Under the pieces are notes generated by a model that was given only the letters and a program-made list of their open reading frames with translations, made no database searches and had not been told where the DNA came from. A stretch of 64,000 nt of DNA from Pedobacter yulinensis (GTDB lineage Bacteria > Bacteroidota > Bacteroidia > Sphingobacteriales > Sphingobacteriaceae): positions 62,001 through 126,000 of the forward strand of contig NZ_KZ686269.1 in the NCBI RefSeq assembly GCF_003029735.1. Direction: 5' to 3'. Both the position numbers and the translations under genes were made by a program. This document shows, piece after piece, positions 35,046 through 43,771 of this stretch; positions within the stretch are counted from its first letter, which is position 1; every line of letters begins with the position of its first letter.

Positions 35046-37436
35046 TTATGGGTTCTTTTTATGTTGATGATGAAAAGGAATACTGATGCTCAGCACGACA
35101 TCCCGGCCCATTTCCGGCAGGTCGATCAACCGGTAAAAACTGGTGTGCATGAAATATTTCGTGTCGAAAACATTCCTGAACTGAAGGTTTAGGCCAATGG
35201 GCTGTTTACCGGCAAGTATGGTGGCCCCGGCACGCAGATCAGCTACCGCAGAGCCAGGCGTTTTCCGCTCGGGCGGAACGATGTTGTTTTGCGCAGCGGT
35301 AAGCCGGTAATCTGCCGAAACGAACGCATCGCGCAGCCAGTTGCCATTGTTAAATTCCTGCGTCAGCGAAAAAAGGACAGAAGGCGGTGGCGAAAAAGGC
35401 AGTGAAAATCCTTTTTTGCTTCCCGAAAGCTGGCGGGCATGGAGGTATTCGCCCAGCACTTCGATGCTGCGGCCCCCGCCAATCTTGCGGCTTAATTCAA
35501 GCTCCAGGCCGTAACGAAGTACCCGGCTTTGCGTGTAGGCGAACACCTGGTTACCGGCACCATAGCTGTAATCGTGGTCTGCGGTAGGGTTCAGGTAGAT
35601 GTAATTGGAGAAGTAGTTGAGATAGGGGCTCAGCGTAATGTCCCATACCGAGTTTTTCCAGCCCAGTCCGGCATCGGCCTGGTAAGACTGTTCAGGATCC
35701 AGCTGCGAATTGCCGCGCTCGTAACTGAAATAGTGGTAATTTACGCCATTTGCCGCGAGCTCTTTGGCAATGGGCACGCGAAAACTGCGGCCTACATTGA
35801 GGCGCGCAAAGAAGGGCATGGGGCTGTAACTCAGTCCTGCAGACCAGGTCAGGCTGTTGAATTTCCGGCCCAGCGCGGCTGCCCGCTGCAAGTTCAGCGA
35901 TTCACTGCCCACCGGTGTGGCAAACCAGTCGCTGTACCCGAAACTCCTGAAATTAACGTGGTCATAACGAAGTGCCGTTTGCAGCAGCAACTGCCCTGTG
36001 ATCTGGTAATTGTCTACGGCGAAGGCGCCGGCGCTGAACTGGCGGAACGCCGGCACCAGGAAACTCCAGCCACCAATGCTGTTTAGCTGACGCTCGGTAT
36101 TGATCCCGATGGTTAGCCGGTGCCGCTCAAAAGCCAGGGTATTCCGGAAGTTCAGGGAGTAAACCTGTTTATCAAACTGCCGTTCAAGATCGGAAGGAAT
36201 AGCGAGTTCCCGGGGATAAATTGCCGGCATGTAGCCGTGGTTTACATAATCACTGTGCTCCTGCCTGAAATTTCGCTGGAAGCCGAGCTCGGCCTCAAAC
36301 AGCTGGTTGCCTGTTTGCCAGCTGCTGCGGTTTAGCAGTTTAAAGTGGTTAACCTGCTGGGCAGGCAGGAGTATGTCATGCGACCTCGCGTCATGCATAG
36401 CCGCGTCGACACGGCGGGGTTCCAGTCCATGTGCGTTGGCAAAAAAGCCACTCTTGTTCCAGGTATTGCTGAGGAAAAAAACGGAGCGGAAGGTGCTGTC
36501 CAGGTAGCCTGCAGTCAGGTGCACAGCACGTTCCTTGCCGGCTGTATTTCTGAGCTGATGCCGGTGCAGCGCTACGGGATAGTTGTATACATTGACCTGC
36601 GTGGCCGGTACGCGGTAATCGCCGTAGTCCTGGTAACTGAAGCGCCCGTCTGCAAACCACTTGTCGTGTCGGAGCGCTGTTTGCAGTGAACCGCCGATAA
36701 GCTGGTTATTGCTTTTTGCAAGGCCGGTAAACGTACCGGCCAGGCCGTCTGCAGCCGGCGCTGCCGGCGGCTCGATACGTATAGTCCCGCCGATGGCGTC
36801 AGAGCCGTAAAGAAATGATGCAGGTCCCTTAACAATTTCGATGCGGCCGGCAGCAAACTGGTCTATTTCGAGTCCGTGGTCCGCGCCCCACTGCTGCCCC
36901 TCGTGTTTTACACCCTTGTCGACAACGACAACGCGGTTAAAACCCAAACCGCGGATGAGCGGCTTAGACTGGCCCGAGCCAATGCCGATCGTTTTAACGC
37001 CGGGCAGGCGCTCGAGCGTTTTCATCATGCTGCCGCCCAGGTTGCGGCGAATAAAGGTCGCATCTACGGCACGCACGCTCAGCGGCTGTTCCCGAAGCCG
37101 CGCATCGCGGTCGCCCAGTACCTGTACCTCCTGCAGCTGTCGCTCTGCGGGCAGCAAGATAATCCGCAGGTAAAGCGGTGCATCGGCAGCAGCGAGGATC
37201 TGACGGTAGGTTTGAAAACCGCGTTTGGAAAGGACCACTTCCCGGCGGTCTTTACCTGGAGCAATAAAACTGAACCGGCCTGCCTGGTCAGTGCGCGTTT
37301 TTACATTGCCGGCAGTCACATCGACGCCGGCCAGCGGCGCGCCATCTTCATCAGAGACCTGTCCCGAAACCTGGATCTGCGCAAAACAATGCAGAGACAG
37401 CGCCCACAGGAGCAGCATTAAGAAATACTTCATCAA
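35046..37436 (-). CDS. TonB-dependent outer-membrane receptor, probable zinc uptake (ZnuD-like)
   Basis: A 796-aa receptor. Seen: signal peptide (1-19), a CarboxypepD_reg domain (about 22-105), a plug domain (about 120-235: IRGLGFNRVVVVDKGVKHEG, then GADHGLEIDQF, EIVKGPASFLYGSDAIGG) and a 22-strand barrel ending in a His-rich tail (IPFHHQHKK). The plug carries His residues placed as in ZnuD-like zinc receptors. No SusD gene is present. It belongs to the operon with two DUF4625-type lipoproteins and an AztD-like chaperone, which favours a metal substrate. Iron or copper remain possible. Confidence 0.85.
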   Translation of the reverse strand: MMKYFLMLLLWALSLHCFAQIQVSGQVSDEDGAPLAGVDVTAGNVKTRTDQAGRFSFIAPGKDRREVVLSKRGFQTYRQILAAADAPLYLRIILLPAERQLQEVQVLGDRDARLREQPLSVRAVDATFIRRNLGGSMMKTLERLPGVKTIGIGSGQSKPLIRGLGFNRVVVVDKGVKHEGQQWGADHGLEIDQFAAGRIEIVKGPASFLYGSDAIGGTIRIEPPAAPAADGLAGTFTGLAKSNNQLIGGSLQTALRHDKWFADGRFSYQDYGDYRVPATQVNVYNYPVALHRHQLRNTAGKERAVHLTAGYLDSTFRSVFFLSNTWNKSGFFANAHGLEPRRVDAAMHDARSHDILLPAQQVNHFKLLNRSSWQTGNQLFEAELGFQRNFRQEHSDYVNHGYMPAIYPRELAIPSDLERQFDKQVYSLNFRNTLAFERHRLTIGINTERQLNSIGGWSFLVPAFRQFSAGAFAVDNYQITGQLLLQTALRYDHVNFRSFGYSDWFATPVGSESLNLQRAAALGRKFNSLTWSAGLSYSPMPFFARLNVGRSFRVPIAKELAANGVNYHYFSYERGNSQLDPEQSYQADAGLGWKNSVWDITLSPYLNYFSNYIYLNPTADHDYSYGAGNQVFAYTQSRVLRYGLELELSRKIGGGRSIEVLGEYLHARQLSGSKKGFSLPFSPPPSVLFSLTQEFNNGNWLRDAFVSADYRLTAAQNNIVPPERKTPGSAVADLRAGATILAGKQPIGLNLQFRNVFDTKYFMHTSFYRLIDLPEMGRDVVLSISIPFHHQHKKNP

Positions 37437-37503
37437 TAAAAAAATAAAAGGATTAGCCAGGCGCAGGCAACGGCGGCGGGCAAAAAAGAGTTAAGCGGAA
37501 GAC

Positions 37504-37836
37504 TTAAGACAGGGGTGGACCCTTGTTGGTAAAAGCCTGCACTTCGGCCGCAGGCGGACCGGCAAAAATGAATTGAGGCGTTGTTGAAACGGGAGCCTGG
37601 AAGTACGCGACCTTCAAAGCCGGCGGCACGTCGAAACCGTCTGCTGCCTGGTGGGCCAGGTAATCGCACAGGGGGCAGGCTTCAGAGGCGGCGTAGCTTT
37701 CGGTGGCATCTTTTTTCGGCTGCGCAGCATGGTGGTGAAATGCACGGACACCCCAGGTTGCTGCCAGCAGCAGCAGCACGAAGATGGCTGCCGACTGCCG
37801 GAGAAGAGGTGGTCTATGATAATGGTTCCGTAGCAT
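37504..37836 (-). CDS. Small His-rich membrane protein (DUF2946-like)
   Basis: A 110-aa protein: one membrane or signal-anchor segment (about 14-33), then FHHHAAQPKKD and a CPLC motif, ending in a Pro-rich tail. His and Cys clusters after one hydrophobic segment recall the DUF2946 family seen next to metal transporters. First gene of the zinc-type operon, 67 nt before the receptor. Start at 37836; an in-frame ATG at 37854 lies inside the palindrome and is less likely because the promoter overlaps it. Confidence 0.68.
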   Translation of the reverse strand: MLRNHYHRPPLLRQSAAIFVLLLLAATWGVRAFHHHAAQPKKDATESYAASEACPLCDYLAHQAADGFDVPPALKVAYFQAPVSTTPQFIFAGPPAAEVQAFTNKGPPLS

Positions 37837-37838
37837 TG

Positions 37839-37884
37839 CGCAACAAAATTGCATTTAATAATCTTTAAATGCAATTTTGTTGCG
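37839..37884 (-). promoter_or_regulatory. Zur/Fur-type double operator overlapping the metal operon promoter
   Basis: A perfect 20-bp inverted repeat with a 6-nt spacer. Each arm holds a 13-mer GCAA-N5-TTGC dyad (37840-37852 and 37871-37883), centres 31 nt apart, about three helical turns. Read on the minus strand, TTG (37874-37872), a 20-nt spacer and CAATTTTG (37851-37844) form a near-consensus -33/-7 promoter, one element in each dyad. The ATG at 37836 would then be almost leaderless. Occupation of both boxes would block the promoter. Confidence 0.8.
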
Positions 37885-37950
37885 ATATTTTTTTCCCTGG
37901 ATGGTTGGCTGAGGTGAAGAAACTGAAGCTGCGGCAACGCAAAAAACGCG

Positions 37951-37979
37951 ACAAAAAAAAACCGCCGTTTCCGGCGGTT
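37951..37979 (-). terminator. Rho-independent terminator (minus strand)
   Basis: An 8-bp stem AACCGCCG / CGGCGGTT with a 4-nt loop; on the minus strand nine T follow. It starts 6 nt past the stop codon of the small gene at 37985 and insulates it from the metal operon. Confidence 0.9.
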
Positions 37980-37984
37980 CCTTT

Positions 37985-38188
37985 TTATAATAAATTAGTT
38001 TTCCTTAGAATGGCCCTAAGCGTGCTGTTGGGGCGGGTTTTTGAAAGTTTATCGCCCATCCGGCTGTCATTTCCTTCTGAAAGACCTGGAAGACTATCTG
38101 CCCGTCTGTCGGTCAGCAGGTCAAGACCAGGAAACTGGATGGAGGCGATTTCTTTTTCTTCGATGTTCGTAAGTAGGATGCTTTGCAT
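37985..38188 (-). CDS. Small protein of unknown function (candidate)
   Basis: A 67-aa frame (MQSILLTNIEEKEIASIQFPG...), Arg/Lys-rich at the C-terminus, no signal peptide or known family. The main support is a strong terminator 6 nt after its stop codon that no other gene could use. A weak promoter-like TTTG...TAACTTTC lies just upstream. Confidence 0.45.
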   Translation of the reverse strand: MQSILLTNIEEKEIASIQFPGLDLLTDRRADSLPGLSEGNDSRMGDKLSKTRPNSTLRAILRKTNLL

Positions 38189-38433
38189 AAATATCTGAAA
38201 GTTATACACTAAATACACCGCAAATGACAGGTTTGTTTTCAGTGCCCGGAAAAAAATAAAAAATATGGGGGTTTGACAATATCATGGCAATTGCCGGCTG
38301 ATGGGCAGCGTTGGAGCTTTTCTAGGCGCTAATTTTTTGCATGAGAGCCAGCAGGGTGTTACTAACAGTTTAGTTTATGTTTCAATTTCCGGCAAAACCT
38401 GTTAACTTTAACGTTCCAACCAACAAGTTTTTA

Positions 38434-39753
38434 ATGAAGAAGTATTTCCTGCTGACGTTTGTCTGTTTATGCCTGACAAGCGTCTCTTTCGCGCAAAGCG
38501 TCATTACCCTGTTTAACAGCGCCAATGAATTTTTCGATCGCATGCGTGAAGAAAAATTCCAGGAGGCACATGCCGCGTTTGATGAAAGTGTCAAGACGAA
38601 ACTTACCGAGGCCAATCTGAAAGAGTTGTGGACGCGTATGGCGGCCGAGATGGGCAAGGCCGAATCGCTCGATGCGGTGCAAAGCCGGGCGCAGGATGAG
38701 TATTTCGTGGTTACCGTTAACGGAAAATTTGAAAAGGGCGAACAGAATTTCCTTGTTGTTTTTAACAAGACCAATAAAATTGTCGGGCTGTTTTTGCAGC
38801 CAAAATCAGCTTCGGCGGCTTATAAACTTCCGGCGTATGCCGATACGGCGAGTTATAAGGAGCAGCAGGTTTACATCCAGACGCCGGGGCACCAGCTTGC
38901 TGCAGTCATTACAACACCAAAAAACCGCACACGTTTCCCAATGGTCGTCATGGTACATGGCAGCGGGCCGGGCGATATGGACGAGACCGTTGGTGCGAAC
39001 AAGCCCTTTAAAGACCTGGCAGCGGGCCTGGCAAGCAAGGGAATCGGCAGCGTCAGGTATGTAAAACGCACGCTTATTTACCAGAACGAATTTGGCGGTG
39101 CGTTTACCGTAAAAGAAGAAGTGCTCGACGATGCAGTTGCGGCACTGACCATGGCCAGGGGTGTGGCAGGCGCTGACCCTAAACAGTTATACCTGCTGGG
39201 ACACAGTCTTGGCGGCATGCTGGCCCCGCGTATAGCAACGCTCGTGCCCGACCTGAAAGGCCTGGTGCTGGCTGCCGCTCCTGCGCGCAAGCTGACCGAC
39301 GTCATTGCTGATCAGAACCGCTACGCTTTTTCATTGGTTAAGGATACAACGGCAGAGGCCAAAGCGGGTTTGCAAAAGGCGCTTACAGAGGTTGAGCGCA
39401 GCCGCATCAGCAAGATCGGCACCATGAAAGCAGATTCTGCTATTCTTGGACTGCCCGCCGCATATTGGGCAGACCTGAACAGTTATGACCAGGTGGCCCT
39501 TGCGAAGAACCTGAAGCAGCGCATCCTGGTTATCCAGGGTGGAAACGATTTCCAGGTCACTGAAACAGACTACAAAATATGGGAAAATACGCTTGGTAAA
39601 AAGAAGAACGCGACCCTGAAACTATATCCCACGCTGAACCATTTGTTTAGCAGCCAGGCCGCCAAAGGAACGATGGCGCAATACCAGACGGCAGCGAACG
39701 TAGATGCGGCACTGGTTATTGACCTGGCCAACTGGATCAGCCAGCCTAAATAA
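38434..39753 (+). CDS. Exported alpha/beta hydrolase with N-terminal DUF3887 domain
   Basis: A 439-aa protein. Signal peptide (1-20, ...SVSFAQ), DUF3887-like domain (about 22-120, RMREEKFQEAHAAFDESVK), then an alpha/beta hydrolase domain (about 135-439) with oxyanion loop HGSGPGDMD, nucleophile GHSLGG, acid in IQGGNDFQV and base His in LNHLF. Predicted periplasmic esterase or peptidase-like hydrolase; substrate unknown. Start at 38434 gives the signal peptide. Confidence 0.9.
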   Translation: MKKYFLLTFVCLCLTSVSFAQSVITLFNSANEFFDRMREEKFQEAHAAFDESVKTKLTEANLKELWTRMAAEMGKAESLDAVQSRAQDEYFVVTVNGKFEKGEQNFLVVFNKTNKIVGLFLQPKSASAAYKLPAYADTASYKEQQVYIQTPGHQLAAVITTPKNRTRFPMVVMVHGSGPGDMDETVGANKPFKDLAAGLASKGIGSVRYVKRTLIYQNEFGGAFTVKEEVLDDAVAALTMARGVAGADPKQLYLLGHSLGGMLAPRIATLVPDLKGLVLAAAPARKLTDVIADQNRYAFSLVKDTTAEAKAGLQKALTEVERSRISKIGTMKADSAILGLPAAYWADLNSYDQVALAKNLKQRILVIQGGNDFQVTETDYKIWENTLGKKKNATLKLYPTLNHLFSSQAAKGTMAQYQTAANVDAALVIDLANWISQPK

Positions 39754-39812
39754 AAAAGTCCCGGTCCTGCTGCGAATCTGGAACGAGGAAGAATCACAAC
39801 TGGTACCGGGAC
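39752..39812 (-). terminator. Possible terminator of the bestrophin operon
   Basis: Inverted repeat GTCCCGGT (39758) / ACCGGGAC (39805) with a long 39-nt loop; on the minus strand the far arm runs into TTTTTTATTT. It lies between converging genes. Confidence 0.45.
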
Positions 39813-39832
39813 AAGATCAGGACGGTCTTGGC

Positions 39833-40762
39833 TTACATGATGTAAAAGACCTTTGACTGCTTTTGCAAACCGGAGGCCTGAGGCGAAGTGTTCATGTTGT
39901 TCTCCTTCAGCATCTGGCAGATATCGCGCTCAATGGTTTGCGAAATCGTTGTAGTGGGCGTATCTGTAGGCTTGTTCTCAAACGGGTCTTGCAGGTGGAT
40001 GGCCATTTTTTCGATCAGGAAAAAGCTGCAGCCGATGGCAATGACCACCGGGATCTCTGCCAGGCCGAAAAATTCGATCAGGCCAAAGGGCAGGAGGGTA
40101 ATAAACAGGATCAGTGAAAAATGTATATAAATGCTGTAGGTGACCGGGAAGACCGTGTTTTTGATCCGTTCGCAGCCGCCCATCTGATTTGAAAAGCGTG
40201 TTAAGGTCCGGTCAAGTTCTACCTGCTGGTATTCATTGATCCAGCCGAGCTTGTATGCATTCCTGAGGTCGGCGCCATGCAGCTCGAGCAGGCCGACGGG
40301 TACATTGCGGTATTGTTTTACATGGTCAATGTCTTCCTGGCAAATGTGCCTGCCCAATCCCTGCATCGGGTCTTCGCCACGCAGGTGCCTGCTCAGCGCG
40401 TAACACCAGGCAATCTGCCTTTTGGCCATTCGCTGGCAGAAAAGTCGTTTTTGCTCTTCATCGCCGCGCGTGTCAATGAAGGTAAGCAGCTGACGGGTCA
40501 GGCTGCGTGAATCGTTCACGATGGCGCCCCAGATCGTTCTTGCTTCCCACCAGCGGTCGTAGGCCTGGTTTGATTTGAACGCAAGCAGCAGCGAGATCAC
40601 CGTACCGAGGATCGTAGGTACCGCTATCGGAATGGAAATGCGGGTAAAGTGAAAATTGTTGTAAACAATGGCAATCAGTACCGCGTAAATGGTGACCATG
40701 ATGATCTCGGTGCGGATCTTGCCAAAGATGTATTTGACGGGAATATTTTCTTTAAGTAACAT
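39833..40762 (-). CDS. Bestrophin-family ion channel
   Basis: A 309-aa membrane protein of the bestrophin / UPF0187 family (pentameric anion or cation channel). Seen: two N-terminal membrane segments (about 22-60), the signature FKSNQAYDRWWEAR..WG, the helical cytoplasmic domain, and two more membrane segments (about 205-250) followed by MAIHLQDPFENKPTDTP, the conserved post-TM4 motif. It follows a Usp-like gene by 11 nt, so both are co-transcribed. Confidence 0.92.
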   Translation of the reverse strand: MLLKENIPVKYIFGKIRTEIIMVTIYAVLIAIVYNNFHFTRISIPIAVPTILGTVISLLLAFKSNQAYDRWWEARTIWGAIVNDSRSLTRQLLTFIDTRGDEEQKRLFCQRMAKRQIAWCYALSRHLRGEDPMQGLGRHICQEDIDHVKQYRNVPVGLLELHGADLRNAYKLGWINEYQQVELDRTLTRFSNQMGGCERIKNTVFPVTYSIYIHFSLILFITLLPFGLIEFFGLAEIPVVIAIGCSFFLIEKMAIHLQDPFENKPTDTPTTTISQTIERDICQMLKENNMNTSPQASGLQKQSKVFYIM

Positions 40763-40773
40763 GGCTTTTCATT

Positions 40774-41256
40774 TTAGATGGCTTCAGCTAATTGTTCTTT
40801 ATTGATCTCGAATGTTCCGGTAGTGGCTGCCGGCATGTCTACCAGGCTAACCAGTGGCAAACCGCAACGGGCCAGCAAGGGCGCGGGGTCAATGCTTGAG
40901 CGGTTCAGGCGGCTCATGCGGCAGCAGGAGGGATCCAGGACGTGCGTGATCTGTTGTGTTTCGAGGAAATCGCGGAACATGCTCATGGTGTTCCCATAAA
41001 AAAATTCGATCCGCACGCTGTCGATTTGCAGAAATTGCTGCTGCAGGGCAATCAGTTCCTCGTGAAAGTTGTCGCTCACATAATCATACTCGCGGCTGCG
41101 TCGCGACAACATAAGCAGGTCGCTGATCGAGTCTGACAATTTGAAAAGGTGAACGAATACGAAACGCAGGCGCTGCGCCGGAAACTGATGGCATATATTC
41201 GGAATACAGTCGAGCGCTGCTTTGTTGAAGTCGGTTGGAATGAGTACGGTTTGCAT
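40774..41256 (-). CDS. Universal-stress-protein-like protein
   Basis: A 160-aa protein starting MQTVLIPTDFNKAALDCI, the usual first strand and helix of UspA folds; VRIEFFYGNTMSMFRDFL and ITHVLDPSCCRMSRL follow. The glycine-rich ATP-binding motif of classical UspA (G-2x-G-9x-G) is not visible, so it probably does not bind ATP. Upstream gene of the bestrophin pair; perhaps a cytoplasmic regulator of the channel (inference). Confidence 0.7.
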   Translation of the reverse strand: MQTVLIPTDFNKAALDCIPNICHQFPAQRLRFVFVHLFKLSDSISDLLMLSRRSREYDYVSDNFHEELIALQQQFLQIDSVRIEFFYGNTMSMFRDFLETQQITHVLDPSCCRMSRLNRSSIDPAPLLARCGLPLVSLVDMPAATTGTFEINKEQLAEAI

Positions 41257-41471
41257 AATCAAAACTGTTTTAAGTGAAACATTGATTTGTTTATACAAGA
41301 GTAGTCCCTACTTATTAGAAGCGGTTAAGGAGGTGTTTAGAATCCGATTAGAATTGCGAAACCTGAAATACAGGCTGCCATGCAGTTTTTCCGGGTTTCA
41401 ACGGATCGTGGCCCTCCACACCCCGGGAGTTCTAAGAAAAGTATTAAAAAGATGGCCAGGCCAGACAGCCG

Positions 41472-42833
41472 TTACCTGGCGCGGGGCAGCATGATTTGTA
41501 TTTCGGTACCCATATTTTCTTCCGAACTGATGCCGATCGAGCCCTTGTGCAGGCGGATGATGTTCAGTGTAAGCGGCAGCCCGATGCCATACCCCTCAAA
41601 TTTGTTGGTGTTCGAGGCACGGAAAAAGGGATCAAAAATGAATTGCTGCTCGCCCGCAGGTATACCGATGCCCTTGTCGGCAACTGTTACGCTGATCCAG
41701 TTGTTGCGCTCTGTAATGCTGATGCTGACCTCGGCATAATTCGAATATTTGCAGGCGTTCAGAACGATATTGCTCAGTGCAAGCTGCAGCAGGTTCACGT
41801 TGCCCTCGGTATACAGGCGGTTCTCATCTTCGGGCATTTGCTCAGCATTAACCTGGATCTGGCTCTCGGGCGCGATTTTTTTGGCGTGGTCAATGACCTG
41901 CCAGAGCAATTCATCGATCCGGATTTTCTGCCAGTTCTGTTTTTTGCCGTCAAACCCGGTTTGTGCCAGCCCGAGCAGGCTGGTCAGGATGTGTTTGAGT
42001 TTCTCTGCTTCATTTAAAATGTTCGTCGCCGACAGTCGCGCAGCCTCGGGCAGGTCTTTACGCGCCAGCAGCAGTTCGGTCTCGCTGGTAATGATGGTCA
42101 GTGGCGTACGCAGCTCGTGCGAGGCATTGCTGACAAAGTTGTTCTGCGTTTCGAAAGCGGTTTCCAACCGGATCAGCATGTTGTTGAACGTCTGTGTCAG
42201 CTCTGAAATCTCATCTTTTCCTTTTTTCTCTTCAAGGCGCATGTGCAAATTATTTGCAGTAATGTTGCGCACACCCTTAATCATGTTTCTGAGCGGATTG
42301 ATCGTGTAATAGGAAAAGAGCTGGGCAATGACGTAGACCAGTGCAAGCGAGATGATGAAACCAATGATCAGGATCTTGCGCAGCTCTTCGATCTCTTTAT
42401 ACCCATAAGGATCTGAAGCGCCGACAATAACAATATACTTTTCATTCCCCTTTTTGAACAGGCCCCCACAGTAAAAACGGTTATCCTCGACATGCCGGGC
42501 GCGGTTGTTCTTCAGAATGGCATTAAAAAACACATCGGGAAGCTGCAGGGGTTTGGTCTCAGGCAAGCTGCCGTCGGGCTCCAGTTTAATGAGGTAGTCT
42601 TTTTCATCTTCGAGTTTTTCGAGGTATTTGTTCCTGACTTCTTTGGTAACGGCAGAGCGTTCATCTGGCGACACGCGCAGTTCGGCCGAGATGTTGACAC
42701 GCGCTTCCAGGCGCTTGAAAAAATCTTCGAAGTTAAACTGCGAAACAAAATAAAAAATGGCGGCGTTAAGTACCACTAGTCCGGCGGCGGCCATCGAAAA
42801 AAAGAGCAGGGTAACCTTGGTCTTAAACGTCAT
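41472..42833 (-). CDS. Membrane sensor histidine kinase (EnvZ/ArlS-type)
   Basis: A 453-aa kinase. Two membrane segments (about 6-30 and 153-176) bracket a periplasmic sensor (about 31-152), then HAMP (about 177-230), HisKA with His239 (SNASHELRTPL) and HATPase with N-box LSNIVLNACKYS, DKGIGIP, FDPFFR and GYGIGLPL. Start at 42833 overlaps the regulator gene by 11 nt, giving coupled expression. Signal unknown. Confidence 0.95.
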   Translation of the reverse strand: MTFKTKVTLLFFSMAAAGLVVLNAAIFYFVSQFNFEDFFKRLEARVNISAELRVSPDERSAVTKEVRNKYLEKLEDEKDYLIKLEPDGSLPETKPLQLPDVFFNAILKNNRARHVEDNRFYCGGLFKKGNEKYIVIVGASDPYGYKEIEELRKILIIGFIISLALVYVIAQLFSYYTINPLRNMIKGVRNITANNLHMRLEEKKGKDEISELTQTFNNMLIRLETAFETQNNFVSNASHELRTPLTIITSETELLLARKDLPEAARLSATNILNEAEKLKHILTSLLGLAQTGFDGKKQNWQKIRIDELLWQVIDHAKKIAPESQIQVNAEQMPEDENRLYTEGNVNLLQLALSNIVLNACKYSNYAEVSISITERNNWISVTVADKGIGIPAGEQQFIFDPFFRASNTNKFEGYGIGLPLTLNIIRLHKGSIGISSEENMGTEIQIMLPRAR

Positions 42834-43515
42834 CGGGCTTCTCCTCCTTAAAAATGTAACCCATGCCAAAAACCGTATGGATCAGTTTAACGGGATAACC
42901 ATTGTCTATCTTCTTGCGCAGGTAATTAATGTATACATCAACCACATTCGTACCCATGTTGAAATCGATGTCCCAGACATTTTCCAGGATCTCGATGCGG
43001 CTTAAAACTTTGTTTTGATTGGTCATGAAATACTCCAGCAGCCGATATTCGGTGGCGGTCAGTGCGATCGCTTTGCCATTCCTGCGCGCGGTCTTTGATT
43101 CCAGGTCAATCTCAAGTCCGGCAAGCGCCAGTTTGCTGCCAGGCTTTTGCGTGCCTGAAAGCCGCCTGCTCAGGCTGCGGATGCGTGCTTCAAGTTCTGT
43201 AAACTTAAACGGTTTTACCAGGTAATCATCGGCGCCGGCATCAAGTCCGGTTACAATGTTCTCGGTTGTTCCGAGTGCCGTCAACATCAGGATGCCTACC
43301 TGCGTGTTTTGACTGCGAATCTCTTTACAAACGGCAATACCGTTCATGCCGGGAAGCATCAGGTCGAGTATGATGAGGTCAAACCGGTGCTTCAAAGCCA
43401 TATCCAGACCCGTAAGGCCGTCGGCAGCAACGCTGATCTCGAAACCAAGTTCTGTCAGGCCGCGTACAACGACCGAAACCAGACCGGGCTCATCTTCGAT
43501 AAGGAGTATTTTCAT
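42823..43515 (-). CDS. OmpR/PhoB-family response regulator
   Basis: A 230-aa regulator. Receiver with Glu7/Asp8, phospho-acceptor Asp51 (LIILDLMLPGMNG), switch Thr in LMLTA and Lys in LVKPF. Winged-helix DNA-binding domain (about 130-225) with LTATEYRLLEYFMTNQ, VDVYINYLRKKID and GMGYIF. Overlaps its kinase partner by 11 nt; start at 43515 (MKILLIEDEPG). Confidence 0.96.
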   Translation of the reverse strand: MKILLIEDEPGLVSVVVRGLTELGFEISVAADGLTGLDMALKHRFDLIILDLMLPGMNGIAVCKEIRSQNTQVGILMLTALGTTENIVTGLDAGADDYLVKPFKFTELEARIRSLSRRLSGTQKPGSKLALAGLEIDLESKTARRNGKAIALTATEYRLLEYFMTNQNKVLSRIEILENVWDIDFNMGTNVVDVYINYLRKKIDNGYPVKLIHTVFGMGYIFKEEKPDDV

Positions 43516-43672
43516 GCAGTTCCTTGGCGTTTGACAGTTAAACGGGATCGAAAGATAAAAGAAATATCGCAATTGCGGAAAAGCGCGGGGCCCAGATAGC
43601 CGGTTGCAGGAATTCTGCTATACCTATAAGAGGTATTGAGTGTCAAACAAGCGTCTGCCAGACCTGGCTATA

Positions 43673-43711
43673 AACAACAAAACCGCATCCCGGCCTGGAA
43701 TGCGGCTTTAT
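43673..43711 (-). terminator. Probable terminator of the imine-reductase-like gene
   Basis: On the minus strand AAGCCGCAT / ATGCGGTTT (9 bp with one G-T pair) followed by TTGTTGTT; about 60 nt past the stop at 43772. Confidence 0.65.
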
Positions 43712-43771
43712 TGTTCAGGTGGCCTTCTGACCTGCAAGGAACCGGTCCCAGCTGCAGCCCGCTTTGCCCGG

